Positions 1 to 8,681 of a stretch of DNA of 41,256 nucleotides are shown here, piece after piece. The stretch is taken from positions 1-41,256 of the forward strand of contig JAIPBS010000039.1 of assembly GCA_021738625.1 (NCBI GenBank), given 5' to 3'. Below the pieces are notes generated by a model. It did no database searches and was not told the origin of the DNA. It worked only from the letters and a program-made list of their open reading frames with translations. The translations under genes and the position numbers were made by a program. The stretch comes from Bacteroidales bacterium. Lineage in GTDB: Bacteria > Bacteroidota > Bacteroidia > Bacteroidales > JAIOZK01. Every line of letters starts with the position of its first letter. Position 1 is the first letter of the stretch.

Positions 1-46
1 AGAACTAGTTGATAAATTTGGAGAACGCTATGAGAAATACCTATAA
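1..46 (+). CDS. 3' end of an upstream gene, product unknown
   Basis: Reading from base 2, an open frame encodes ELVDKFGERYEKYL followed by TAA at 44-46. The composition (charged, amphipathic) is that of a normal protein C-terminus, and the other two forward frames hold stops here. Only 14 residues are visible, so no family can be assigned. It lies 11 bases before a strong inverted repeat, which may end its transcript. Confidence 0.45.
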   Translation, partial: ELVDKFGERYEKYL

Positions 47-56
47 AAAATTAATT

Positions 57-106
57 TTGCAGTGCACAGCCCTTCCGCCTATCGGCTCCAGGGCTGTGCA
101 CTGCAA
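57..106. repeat. Perfect 16-bp inverted repeat (hairpin, 18-nt loop)
   Basis: The arms TTGCAGTGCACAGCCC (57-72) and GGGCTGTGCACTGCAA (91-106) are exact reverse complements. The 18-nt loop holds a further CCG/CGG pair (75-77 and 83-85). No T-run follows on the plus strand. On the minus strand the stem is followed by an AT-rich tract, which is not a clean terminator tail. The last base of the right arm is the A of the ATG of the next ORF. It could be a terminator for the gene ending at 46, a translation-blocking hairpin, or a dispersed palindromic element. Confidence 0.8.
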
Positions 107-477
107 TGCAGAGGCTGACACACTTTTTTGAACACTCCCTTCTGGAAGCAAATTCTCATATGGTTAAATATAAGCACGAAGGACAAAAAGGCCCTTGGAT
201 TTTACTAAGGAAAATTCAACTGCCAGAAGCTGCCAACTATGTTGTGAAAGCGAGAATTTTTGCACCTGCTCCATCCGCTTCCATTTTATTCTATAACACA
301 AGGGAGGATAAACAATTCAAAATAGAAAATTCAAAGCGTGCTTATTTAGAAAAGGGCTGGAACAATGTTTACTTCAAAATCTCAAATATAGCTCTCGCCG
401 GCAGTTTTCGATATGATCCGGGATACGCGGACGGAACTTACAAGCTTGAATCTTTTGAAATCAAGTATTTACCATAG
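106..477 (+). CDS. Small beta-sandwich-domain protein, possibly a truncated gene
   Basis: This 123-residue ORF has no signal peptide and no membrane segment. From about residue 29 to the end it alternates short hydrophobic strands with loops. It ends in a segment reading SFRYDPGYADGTYKLESFEI. The pattern RxDPG...G.Y.ieSfEi is familiar from carbohydrate-related beta-sandwich modules attached to bacterial glycosyltransferases. As a free-standing protein it is unusually short. The frame is open upstream only to 55 and offers no other ATG, so the start sits on the edge of the hairpin at 57-106. The position just before a GT operon fits a remnant or stand-alone accessory domain. The family assignment is an inference from the motif. 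Confidence 0.5.
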   Translation: MQRLTHFFEHSLLEANSHMVKYKHEGQKGPWILLRKIQLPEAANYVVKARIFAPAPSASILFYNTREDKQFKIENSKRAYLEKGWNNVYFKISNIALAGSFRYDPGYADGTYKLESFEIKYLP

Positions 478-521
478 TATTATTTTTATAAAAAAATATA
501 ATATAAATAGAACCAATCAAC

Positions 522-2789
522 ATGGCAAAACGACTAAAAAAAGATAAATGTGTCGATGACATCTTATCAGGTCTTCGAAAGCAACTTGAGGAGGAGTATA
601 AATTCACGATTCGCGATCTGAAAGAACAGGTGAGGCAAACAAGTGTGCATAACGAGAGTTTGCGCAATGAGAACCAGGAGTTGCATTTACGGATCAGAGA
701 ACTGCGAAAGCAGCTTGAGCGTGAGCAGTTGAAAGAAAGGGAAATCAAGAAAAAGGACTATACCATCCACAATCTGCAATGCGATATTGAAGAACTGAGA
801 AATGAAAGCCGGCGCCTGCGTAAATCGTTTAGTTTCAGGTTTGGTTGGACGTTGACTGCCCCTTTCCGCATTGCGTACGAGTTTTCAAGACGTAAAAAAA
901 TCATTGTATATGTTAAAGGAGCCATGCTATTTGCTACTAAGCCATTCTTTATGCTCAGTTCCCTTAACCGAAGGAATTTTAAAGTGCTGCTGTATGCCAT
1001 AAAAACCGAACCCCCGGGTCAGATCATTTCCAATATGAAGAAAATGATGAAGGACCCTAAAAAGGCCAGTAAGGAGGCTACTAAGGAGTTGCAAAATTGC
1101 CCGGGAACACACACAGCCGGTCGCTCAGCCATTGATCTGGCAATTGCCGAAAACGCAGATACACATGTGTTTTTGGATGATTGTACTGTGATGGAAAATC
1201 GGGTGCAGATATCGGGTTGGGCACTCTCGAAGCATGGTGTGAAAACAATTGAAGTGTTTCTTAACGGCGAATTTCTTGGATCGGCACGACATGGCCAGCG
1301 GCGCCCCGACCTAAAAAAGGTTTTCCCCGGTATCAAAAATGCCGAGAACTCCGGTTTTACTTTCAACAGGATCCATCAGCCTGGCACATCAGCTGAAAAT
1401 GCCGGGAAGATCGAAGTGATTGTGAGGGTTACGGACAAAAAAAACGGTAAGAGTCAGATCAGTAAAAAAGTTCCGCTTCTTAAAAATGATATTAATCTCA
1501 TCAAACCCGATAAAATCACGCTTGATGAGGATATCAAAATCTTAACCAACCAGAAAGCCATCGAACTAACCGATGTTTCTGTTTCGGTTGTCATACCTAC
1601 CAAGAATGCCGGCCCCGAGTTTGACAATCTGCTGAAAACCCTCATAGGCCAGAAAGGTTTTAAGGAGATAGAGGTTATCATTGTAGATTCCGGAAGCACG
1701 GACAAAACGATTGAAGCTGCTAAACATCATGGAGTTAATGTGGTTGGGATAAAACCGGAAGAATTCACCCACTCATACGCCCGTAACCTGGGTGCGGAAC
1801 AGGCCAAAAACGACTTCCTGTTTTTTACAGTTCAGGATGCCATGCCTTCTTCATTGTATTTTCTTTACCTTATGCACTACCGGCTGAAAAGAGAGGGCGT
1901 TGAAGTGGTAACCTGCACGGAAACGCCGCGCGCCGACAGCGACCTGTTTTACCGGGTCACCAACCGCAATCATTACAGGTTTCTTGATGTGATCAACCAG
2001 GATAAACTATTTTCCTATCCTGGAACTGATGATCATATTACCTTGAGGAAAAACGCTCAGCTGTCGGATATTGGCTTGTTGATCAAGCGCGAGTTGTTTA
2101 TGAAATATAAATACCGGCTGGATTACGGTGAGGATCTCGATCTTGGTATGCGCCTGGTTAAGGATGGCCATACATTGCTTTATGCCGGTACCGTGAAGAT
2201 CATTCACTCCCATAAACGTGTTCCTTATTATTATTTAAGACGCGGACTGGTTGACAGCCTTTATCTCAAGATACGCTTTAAGGATTTTCAATATCCCAAT
2301 GTGAAACTTGAAGATGTTATCCTGGAAATCCCTGCCTTATACAATGAGCTGATTCACATCATTGAAAACAAGCTGGAGAAGCTGGATGATTTCACCAATC
2401 ATGAACAGCTGGACTGTACCCAGGAGCTGGAAGCCTTTCAATACAAACCGGCTGTCAGAACTACGATGCTTAGGAAATCGGAAATCGTTGACGATGAAAC
2501 CTATGACTTCATAAGTGAACTGAATGAAAAAGCGGGGCAGATTGATGCGGAAAATTACAATTCCAACAAGGTGGTAGTGGCCGGGATGATCAATTATAGT
2601 CATATTCTAAATACATACATGCTGGATCACTACAGCCGGATGAGCAACGAAACCATAAGAGAGTATGCCAATGCACTGATACGCATTTTTGCATTGCTTA
2701 CAGGGGCATACATGGGTTATTGTTACCTGAATGATAGTGACAACCCAGCAGCTATTGAAATATACAAGAAACTTAAAATGAATGTGTAG
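522..2789 (+). CDS. Multidomain family 2 glycosyltransferase with N-terminal coiled coil
   Basis: This 755-residue cytoplasmic protein probably transfers a sugar from a nucleotide donor to a growing surface glycan. Residues 1-100 are a charged coiled coil rich in Leu, Glu, Arg and Lys. Next comes a short basic amphipathic segment (SFSFRFGWTL, about 103-112). About residues 213-310 form a beta-sandwich with the signature VQISGWALSKHG. The GT-A catalytic domain starts near residue 352 (VSVVIPTKNAG) and continues with VDSGSTDKT and an acidic GEDLDLGMRL segment near 536, as expected for GT2. The C-terminal 150 residues are helical and unassigned. The next gene starts 3 bases after its stop, so the two are surely co-transcribed. 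Donor and acceptor cannot be read from the sequence. Confidence 0.85.
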   Translation: MAKRLKKDKCVDDILSGLRKQLEEEYKFTIRDLKEQVRQTSVHNESLRNENQELHLRIRELRKQLEREQLKEREIKKKDYTIHNLQCDIEELRNESRRLRKSFSFRFGWTLTAPFRIAYEFSRRKKIIVYVKGAMLFATKPFFMLSSLNRRNFKVLLYAIKTEPPGQIISNMKKMMKDPKKASKEATKELQNCPGTHTAGRSAIDLAIAENADTHVFLDDCTVMENRVQISGWALSKHGVKTIEVFLNGEFLGSARHGQRRPDLKKVFPGIKNAENSGFTFNRIHQPGTSAENAGKIEVIVRVTDKKNGKSQISKKVPLLKNDINLIKPDKITLDEDIKILTNQKAIELTDVSVSVVIPTKNAGPEFDNLLKTLIGQKGFKEIEVIIVDSGSTDKTIEAAKHHGVNVVGIKPEEFTHSYARNLGAEQAKNDFLFFTVQDAMPSSLYFLYLMHYRLKREGVEVVTCTETPRADSDLFYRVTNRNHYRFLDVINQDKLFSYPGTDDHITLRKNAQLSDIGLLIKRELFMKYKYRLDYGEDLDLGMRLVKDGHTLLYAGTVKIIHSHKRVPYYYLRRGLVDSLYLKIRFKDFQYPNVKLEDVILEIPALYNELIHIIENKLEKLDDFTNHEQLDCTQELEAFQYKPAVRTTMLRKSEIVDDETYDFISELNEKAGQIDAENYNSNKVVVAGMINYSHILNTYMLDHYSRMSNETIREYANALIRIFALLTGAYMGYCYLNDSDNPAAIEIYKKLKMNV

Positions 2790-2792
2790 TAT

Positions 2793-4019
2793 ATGAAAAT
2801 CCTGTACCTTGTTCATCAGTTTTATCCCATGCACGGGAGCGGTACCGAGAAATCCACACTTACGGTTGCATCCAATATTCAGAAAAATGGAAATAATGTT
2901 AAGGTGCTTTCCTTTAGCTTCTATGAACCTGAAGAATATGATCAGAAATTCGGCAGCGTACTTTACCGCCGAAATTTTGTTGGTGAAATTGAAGTGATCG
3001 ACTACCGGCTTGAGGAAACCCCGCATAACATGAATGACCTGTTCGTTGATGTAAAAGGTGAAATGGAAAGCTTCGCCGAATTCATCCTCCGGCAGGAAAG
3101 CCCCCACCTGGTTCACGTCATGCACACCATGCGCACCGGCATTTTTGTGAAGGTGCTGTTGAAGCTTAAGATTCCTTACATTCTCACATTGACCGATTTT
3201 TACCAGGTTTGCCCAAAAATCGTTCTGCGGAACTCAGATGGAAAACTTTGTAAAGGACCGGAAAATGGTCAGGAGTGTTTTCAGGCATGTCCTGAACTTT
3301 CTCAGTCTTATATCAGCAAACGCCTGAATATCGCCAAAGAGATCATTTACAATGCCCGCTTTAATGTGGTATGCTCGAAATTTGTTCAGGATATTTATAA
3401 GAAAGAGTTTCCTGATATGGACTTTCTCCTGATCAGACACGGGATAAGCTTTAATACCGTAAAGCGAAATCTTAAGAAATACGATAAGAGCGACAAACTG
3501 AAGTTTTTATTCACGGGGACTATTTCGGAAATGAAAGGTGTGGAAACCTTGCTGGATGCATTTGAGCAGGTTCCTGAAGCTCAATTATACCTCTACGGTA
3601 AAGCCGCTACCGATGAGTATTTCGAAGAGTTCACTGCAAGAATATCAAGATTGCCCAATGTTGAATATCTGGGGATGTTTGAAAAGGATAAAATGGGTGA
3701 GGTGGTTAGTGTACATGACATAATGGTGGTTTCTTCCAATAGCTATGAAACTTATTCCCGGGTCTTGCATGAGGCGCTTTCATGTTATGTTCCGGTAATT
3801 TGTTCGGATGTGCCCGCACTTAATGAAAAAATAGTCAATGATTTGAATGGTTACATTTATGAGATGGGCAATTCGGGTGAGTTGGCTGAGATATTGAAAA
3901 AAGTGACTGGCAATCCCGAAATACTTAACCGTCTGAAGGAAAACATAAGCAAAGAACCTCTGATGATACTGGAGCAGGAGGTTTATGTTTATGAGAAGTT
4001 GTATAATATGTGTCTTTAA
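2793..4019 (+). CDS. Family 4 glycosyltransferase
   Basis: This 408-residue protein has the two-Rossmann GT-B layout of GT4. The N-terminus, KILYLVHQFYPMHGSGTEKS, has the Gly-rich acceptor-side loop. The mid-protein FTGTISEMKGVETLLDAF starts the donor domain, and the YETYSRVLHEALSC segment is the usual E-x7-E type donor-binding motif in degenerate form. A Cys-containing insert follows LTDFYQVCPK, and a related insert (LHDFFTICPG) occurs in the next gene, which suggests related acceptors or a shared metal- or disulfide-stabilised loop. It begins 3 bases after the preceding GT2 stop. The enzyme is predicted to be cytoplasmic. Its sugar specificity is unknown. Confidence 0.88.
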   Translation: MKILYLVHQFYPMHGSGTEKSTLTVASNIQKNGNNVKVLSFSFYEPEEYDQKFGSVLYRRNFVGEIEVIDYRLEETPHNMNDLFVDVKGEMESFAEFILRQESPHLVHVMHTMRTGIFVKVLLKLKIPYILTLTDFYQVCPKIVLRNSDGKLCKGPENGQECFQACPELSQSYISKRLNIAKEIIYNARFNVVCSKFVQDIYKKEFPDMDFLLIRHGISFNTVKRNLKKYDKSDKLKFLFTGTISEMKGVETLLDAFEQVPEAQLYLYGKAATDEYFEEFTARISRLPNVEYLGMFEKDKMGEVVSVHDIMVVSSNSYETYSRVLHEALSCYVPVICSDVPALNEKIVNDLNGYIYEMGNSGELAEILKKVTGNPEILNRLKENISKEPLMILEQEVYVYEKLYNMCL

Positions 4020-4067
4020 GCCGATAAGGAGCAATTATGATAATTAACAAAATAGAAAGCTCATCAG

Positions 4068-6668
4068 ATGTCTTTTAATTTCTTATCCGGTTTTTTGCCC
4101 GGAAATGTGTTGTCAAAACTGAGGGGAGAATACATCAACGATGAAATGCGTGAGATGGTGTTGCAAAGTGGTATGTTCGATGAGGACTACTACTTTAGGA
4201 AATATCCTGATGTAAAAAACGCCGGTCAGGGTGCTTTGCAGCACTATTTGTCACGTGGATGGAAAGAAGGACGGAATCCATCAGAAGAGTTTGATACATT
4301 TTACTATCTGCGTAATAATCCGGATGTGATCAAACTAAAAACAAATCCGCTGGTGCATTATCTATTGCATGGCAAGGCCGAGAAAAGGAACGCAATACCT
4401 CCAAACCCCAAACCCACACCACCAAGGCCAACGCCCGAAGCAAGGGAAAAGCAGCCGTCGAAACCCGATGTAATTGAAATCGAAATGAATTCAATTGCTG
4501 GCAGCGGTTATTTTGATGAGGAATACTACCTAAAGGAATACAACGACCTGAAAGCAAATGAGCTTAATCCTGTGAGGCATTATTGCCTTTTTGGCTGGAA
4601 AGAAAAAAGAAATCCCTCCGAGAAATTCAATACGGCTTTTTATCTCGAAAAGTATCCTGATGTCAGAAAGAGTGAAATCAATCCGCTTTTACATTATATA
4701 AAATTTGGTATGGCTGAGGGTCGAAAGCCGTTACCGGAGCTCATTTCTGAAAATGAAGTGCAAAATTCAGACGAGAAGCTTTTGGCAACTGAAGAAGCAG
4801 AAAAACAGGATGACGTAACTTTGATCCGCGAGAGCGGCCTGTTTGATGAGGAATATTACCTTAATGAAAATCCTGATGTAAAGGAAAGCGGAGCTGATCC
4901 GATAGAACATTATTGCGAGTTTGGATGGAAAGAGGGACGAAATCCATCACCGGATTTCAATACCGTTTTTTATTTCCAGGAATATGAAGATGTAAAGGAA
5001 GGTGGCGACAACCCGCTGTTGCATTATATTAAGTTTGGGAGGGGGGAAGGAAGGAAGATTGTATTTGCAGAAATTGGGGGCAGTGAATTTGATGATATAA
5101 CCAGCCCGAAAAACAATCAGGATATCAAGGAAATTCAGCTTATAAGGGAGAGTGGGTTGTTTGACGAAGCGTTTTATTTGAAAACATATCCTGATATCAA
5201 GGAGGCTGGTATAGAACCCCTTGAACACTATTACTATAGCGGTTGGATAGAAGGTCGGAATCCGTCAAAAAATTTCATAACGCTGGATTATCTTGATTTT
5301 AATTCTGATGTTAAACAAGATAGGGTAAATCCTTTGTATCATTATGCCGTTGCCGGACTATCAGAAGGCAGAATCGCCCGGCATCCGGCACATGATTATT
5401 ATAGTGTGATCAAAAGTGAATTTAAAAAGGACAAGGTTTTATACAAGGAGAGTGGGGCACCTGTTGATATGGAAAATCTTTCAAATGACATCAGGTCATT
5501 TTCTCCAGCATCAAAACTCATTATTTCGCTTGGTCATGATAATTATTTAAAGTATAGGGGAGGCATACAGTCTTGTGTGATGCAGGAACAAATCGTTTTC
5601 AATGAACAGGGTCATGTATATTTGAATGTGTTTCCTGATGAAGTAGTATATAATCTTAGGAATAACAGCGACTGGCAAGGGGGGCTTATTTTCAACGGTA
5701 GCCATACGGGCACAATCTCAGCAAAGGAATTGTTTTTTTTCCTTGAGGATATTGTAACATACTTTTCTGCCTCATTTCTCGTGATCCATACTTTGCTTGG
5801 TCACAATATTACTTTTTTGAAAGAATTATTTTCATTGAATTTTGTTAAGTCTTTTTTATGGCTGCATGATTTTTTTACGATCTGTCCTGGATACAGATTG
5901 TTACGTAATGAGGTTGAATTCTGTAATGCCCCTTCTGTTAATTCGAATGCTTGTGAAATTTGTAAATATGGTTTTATACGAAAGAAACATATCAGGGAGG
6001 TAGGTAACTTATTCCAAAATGGCAATATTGATATCATTGCTCCATCGGAATATGCCCTGAAATTGTGGGCGAAGAAAGTCTCATTTAACTATAACGAAAC
6101 CCACCTTATCCCGCACAAGCAAATCAAGAAGAGAGGAAAACGAAGTTTCGGCGGGATTGATTACTTCAACAATAATCCTTTGAAAGTCGCTTTCCTGGGT
6201 TTCCCGTCCTACTTTAAAGGCTGGACATATTATGCTGAGTTGGCCGAGTCCTTGAAAGCAGATAACAGATTTCGCTTTTATCATTTTGGGAGGGCTTCGG
6301 GAAACCACTGCGATGTAATCACCAACTTAGAGGTTGAGTACCGGCAGGATGATTTTAATGCCATGTCACGTTCGTTGAAGGAAAAGGACATTCATGTTGT
6401 GATTATGTTGTCGCTATGTCCCGAAACATACAGCCTTACAACGATTGAAGCAATTGCTGCTGGTTGTTTTATCCTGGCATACAAAGACAGTGGCAATGTT
6501 ACTAAATTGATCGAACAGTATAATTCGGGTAATGTATTTAATTCCAAAACCGAATTGCTGGAATTATTTCAAAGTGGTGAAATATTGGTAAGATATGAGG
6601 ATGCTTGTAAAAACGGATTATATTATAGTGATATTGAAACAAACCGGTTATCTTACAAATTGACTTGA
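4068..6668 (+). CDS. Family 4 glycosyltransferase with four N-terminal tandem repeats
   Basis: This 866-residue protein has two parts. Residues about 35-438 hold four copies of a roughly 75-residue two-part repeat with the theme FDEEYYL..NPDV....PL.HY...GW.EGRNPS..F.T.FYL....DV...NPLLHY...G..EGR. Such Tyr/His-rich repeats are known from N-termini of glycosyltransferases and glycan-modifying proteins, where their role is not settled. Residues about 485-866 form a GT4-like catalytic region. It carries the Cys-rich loop LHDFFTICPG, a FLGFPSYFKGWTYYAEL donor-domain segment and a CPETYSLTTIEAIAAG nucleotide-sugar motif. The gene sits 48 bases after the previous GT4 and 7 bases before the next GT. 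Linkers between repeats differ in length and are rich in Pro, Lys and Glu. Confidence 0.85.
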   Translation: MSFNFLSGFLPGNVLSKLRGEYINDEMREMVLQSGMFDEDYYFRKYPDVKNAGQGALQHYLSRGWKEGRNPSEEFDTFYYLRNNPDVIKLKTNPLVHYLLHGKAEKRNAIPPNPKPTPPRPTPEAREKQPSKPDVIEIEMNSIAGSGYFDEEYYLKEYNDLKANELNPVRHYCLFGWKEKRNPSEKFNTAFYLEKYPDVRKSEINPLLHYIKFGMAEGRKPLPELISENEVQNSDEKLLATEEAEKQDDVTLIRESGLFDEEYYLNENPDVKESGADPIEHYCEFGWKEGRNPSPDFNTVFYFQEYEDVKEGGDNPLLHYIKFGRGEGRKIVFAEIGGSEFDDITSPKNNQDIKEIQLIRESGLFDEAFYLKTYPDIKEAGIEPLEHYYYSGWIEGRNPSKNFITLDYLDFNSDVKQDRVNPLYHYAVAGLSEGRIARHPAHDYYSVIKSEFKKDKVLYKESGAPVDMENLSNDIRSFSPASKLIISLGHDNYLKYRGGIQSCVMQEQIVFNEQGHVYLNVFPDEVVYNLRNNSDWQGGLIFNGSHTGTISAKELFFFLEDIVTYFSASFLVIHTLLGHNITFLKELFSLNFVKSFLWLHDFFTICPGYRLLRNEVEFCNAPSVNSNACEICKYGFIRKKHIREVGNLFQNGNIDIIAPSEYALKLWAKKVSFNYNETHLIPHKQIKKRGKRSFGGIDYFNNNPLKVAFLGFPSYFKGWTYYAELAESLKADNRFRFYHFGRASGNHCDVITNLEVEYRQDDFNAMSRSLKEKDIHVVIMLSLCPETYSLTTIEAIAAGCFILAYKDSGNVTKLIEQYNSGNVFNSKTELLELFQSGEILVRYEDACKNGLYYSDIETNRLSYKLT
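4173..5381 (+). repeat. Four tandem ~75-residue protein repeats (eight half-repeats)
   Basis: The copies start near 4173, 4507, 4837 and 5155. Each joins a first half ending GW.E.RNPS with a second half ending G..EGR or a variant. The identities are clear at protein level (YYL, HY, EGR, NPS) while codons differ, so this is an old duplication and not a recent DNA repeat. The first and last copies are the most divergent. Confidence 0.85.
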
Positions 6669-6675
6669 TTGAAAA

Positions 6676-7713
6676 ATGGATTATAAAAGAATTTGCTACA
6701 CAAGTTTCTCTTATAGTTATCTGCCAAAAGCTATCCTTCTTGCACGGACATTTAAGAAATACAATCCCGGATGGAAGGTTGTAGCATTTGTTACTGATAA
6801 GGAACCCGAAGGTTTTGATAACTCTTTAATTTTGAAAGAATTTGATGTGGTTATTAATACCGATGAGATCGGGATACCAAATTATCAATCATGGCTTTTC
6901 AGACATAGTATTGTTGAAGCATGCACGGCTGTTAAGGGTCACGCAATGAAATACCTGCTTGACCGGTACAGCCCGCAAAAGATTATGTACCTGGATCCGG
7001 ATATCGCTGTTTTCAATGAATTCAGCATGGTGGATCAACTGCTCGATGATTATGATATATTGCTGACCCCACACCAGGTCGCCTTTACCGACGATGACTC
7101 AGCCATACGAGACAATGAAATCGGATCCCTAAAGCACGGGGTGTTCAATCTGGGTTTTGTCGCCGTGACCGGAAGATATGAGGGGCTTAAGTTTGCTAAC
7201 TGGTGGGCGGATCGCTTATATGATTTTTGTTATGACGACATCCCCAATGGATTATTTACCGATCAGAAATGGTGCAACCTGGTACCTGCCTTTTTTGACA
7301 ATGTGAAAATAATCAGGGATTTTGGACATAATGTTGCAAGCTGGAACATTTACAACCGGGATATACATTTTCTTAAAGACGGAAGTCTGGTAGTAAATGG
7401 CCGGCCACTGATCTTTTACCATTTTACTAAACTTGGACCGGTTGGTGAGGTGATGACGGCAAAATATGCCAAAACCAATTATGAAGTGTATGAGCTCTGG
7501 GCATGGTATAAAAGGAAGGTAAAAGAACTGTCTCAGAATAATATACCAGATGGTTGGTGGTTTTATAATAACTTTCAAAATGGTGAAAAGATTCTTCCTG
7601 AAATGAGATGCCTTTTTAAAAGCAGGCAGGACTTACAAAAACAATTTCCTAATCCATTTCAATCTAATGGTTTTCTGAACTGGTATGTAGATGATGTAAG
7701 ATCAGTAAATTAA
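6676..7713 (+). CDS. GT-A fold glycosyltransferase, family 8-like
   Basis: This 345-residue protein begins with a GT8-like N-terminus (ICYTSFSYSYLPKAILLART). It has a metal-binding acidic motif, MYLDPDIAVF, that replaces the classic DxD with DPD. Further on are FNLGFVAVTG and FTDQKWCNLVPAFF, both typical of enzymes that make one-by-one sugar transfers onto LPS-like acceptors. No membrane segment is seen, so it should act in the cytoplasm or at the inner leaflet. It starts 7 bases after the preceding stop and is part of the same operon. GT8 membership is a motif-based estimate; a related GT-A family is possible. Confidence 0.75.
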   Translation: MDYKRICYTSFSYSYLPKAILLARTFKKYNPGWKVVAFVTDKEPEGFDNSLILKEFDVVINTDEIGIPNYQSWLFRHSIVEACTAVKGHAMKYLLDRYSPQKIMYLDPDIAVFNEFSMVDQLLDDYDILLTPHQVAFTDDDSAIRDNEIGSLKHGVFNLGFVAVTGRYEGLKFANWWADRLYDFCYDDIPNGLFTDQKWCNLVPAFFDNVKIIRDFGHNVASWNIYNRDIHFLKDGSLVVNGRPLIFYHFTKLGPVGEVMTAKYAKTNYEVYELWAWYKRKVKELSQNNIPDGWWFYNNFQNGEKILPEMRCLFKSRQDLQKQFPNPFQSNGFLNWYVDDVRSVN

Positions 7714-7788
7714 GAATAAAAGAGTTTGTTATTATACTTTTTATTTATATTGATTTAATAATGCGAATTGTGAGAAGAAACTAATAAG

Positions 7789-8631
7789 ATGACCATGATA
7801 GAAGAATTATTCAAAAAGGATGATCGCTATGCATCCGATAAAATCGCATACTTTTTAGAAGAATTTAAAGGCAAAAAATATATCATTTTTTTTACTCCGC
7901 GAACAGGTAGTTCCTATTTGTCAAGACTTATTAAGAACATTGGTTCACTTGGAGTTCCCGAAGAATGGTTTAACCCTGAAGTGGTAGAAAACATAGTTAA
8001 AAAATACAATATTAATTCATCTTACGAATATGTGCATTATATTTTTGACAATTTTAAATCAAGTAATAACGTATTCGGAATCGAAATAACAAATGTGCAG
8101 ATTTCCCCTATACGAAAGATTATGAATTTTAACGAATTTATCTCTAGTTCAAATCACTTCTTCTTTCTATATAGAGATAACTTTGTACTACAAGCAATAT
8201 CAATGTATAAGGCTATCGCTACAAATATTTTTCATTCATATACAACTAAAATTGTTGAAAATGAATATTATGATTCTAAGCTGGAGTATAATCCAGATGG
8301 CATCAAGTCTTGGATCAATCAGATTTTAGAAATGGAATATGGAATCTATAAGTTAATGAAAGAATATCAAATAAGTACTTTTAATTTTACTTATGAAAGT
8401 CTTATTTCTTCAACAGAGATTGTAATTAATGGGATAGCTAATATTATCGGAGAAAATATTACTGACAAAAAGTATTTATATATGGGAAATCATCAAAAAC
8501 TTCCTCTTGGTCTGACAGTTGATTTTTATCAAAAGTTTGTTCAACAGGAGATAAATTTTATTAATGATTGTATTGATAAACGAAAGGAAACAACCGGTAT
8601 AGATTCATTTTTTATAATTAACCTGGTTTGA
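7789..8631 (+). CDS. Stf0-family sulfotransferase
   Basis: This 280-residue protein likely moves a sulfuryl group from PAPS to a sugar hydroxyl. The N-terminal FFTPRTGSSYLSRLI is the PAPS 5'-phosphosulfate-binding loop as found in Stf0 sulfotransferases. It is followed by LGVPEEWFNPE and later VFGIEI, both typical of that family. Stf0 was first described for trehalose sulfation in mycobacteria, but family members act on varied carbohydrates. The gene is visibly AT-rich: bases 8401-8460 contain 16 G or C of 60, against far richer neighbours. This suggests later acquisition into the glycan operon. It lies between a GT and GDP-fucose synthase. Confidence 0.82.
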   Translation: MTMIEELFKKDDRYASDKIAYFLEEFKGKKYIIFFTPRTGSSYLSRLIKNIGSLGVPEEWFNPEVVENIVKKYNINSSYEYVHYIFDNFKSSNNVFGIEITNVQISPIRKIMNFNEFISSSNHFFFLYRDNFVLQAISMYKAIATNIFHSYTTKIVENEYYDSKLEYNPDGIKSWINQILEMEYGIYKLMKEYQISTFNFTYESLISSTEIVINGIANIIGENITDKKYLYMGNHQKLPLGLTVDFYQKFVQQEINFINDCIDKRKETTGIDSFFIINLV

Positions 8632-8681
8632 AAGGCAGTTTTTAGGATGATAATGGTAATCGGTTACTAAATGGTTTATTG

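Noticed and set aside
2607..3125. Antisense ORF across the end of one GT and the start of the next
   Set aside because: It overlaps two strongly supported plus-strand genes and shows no domain.
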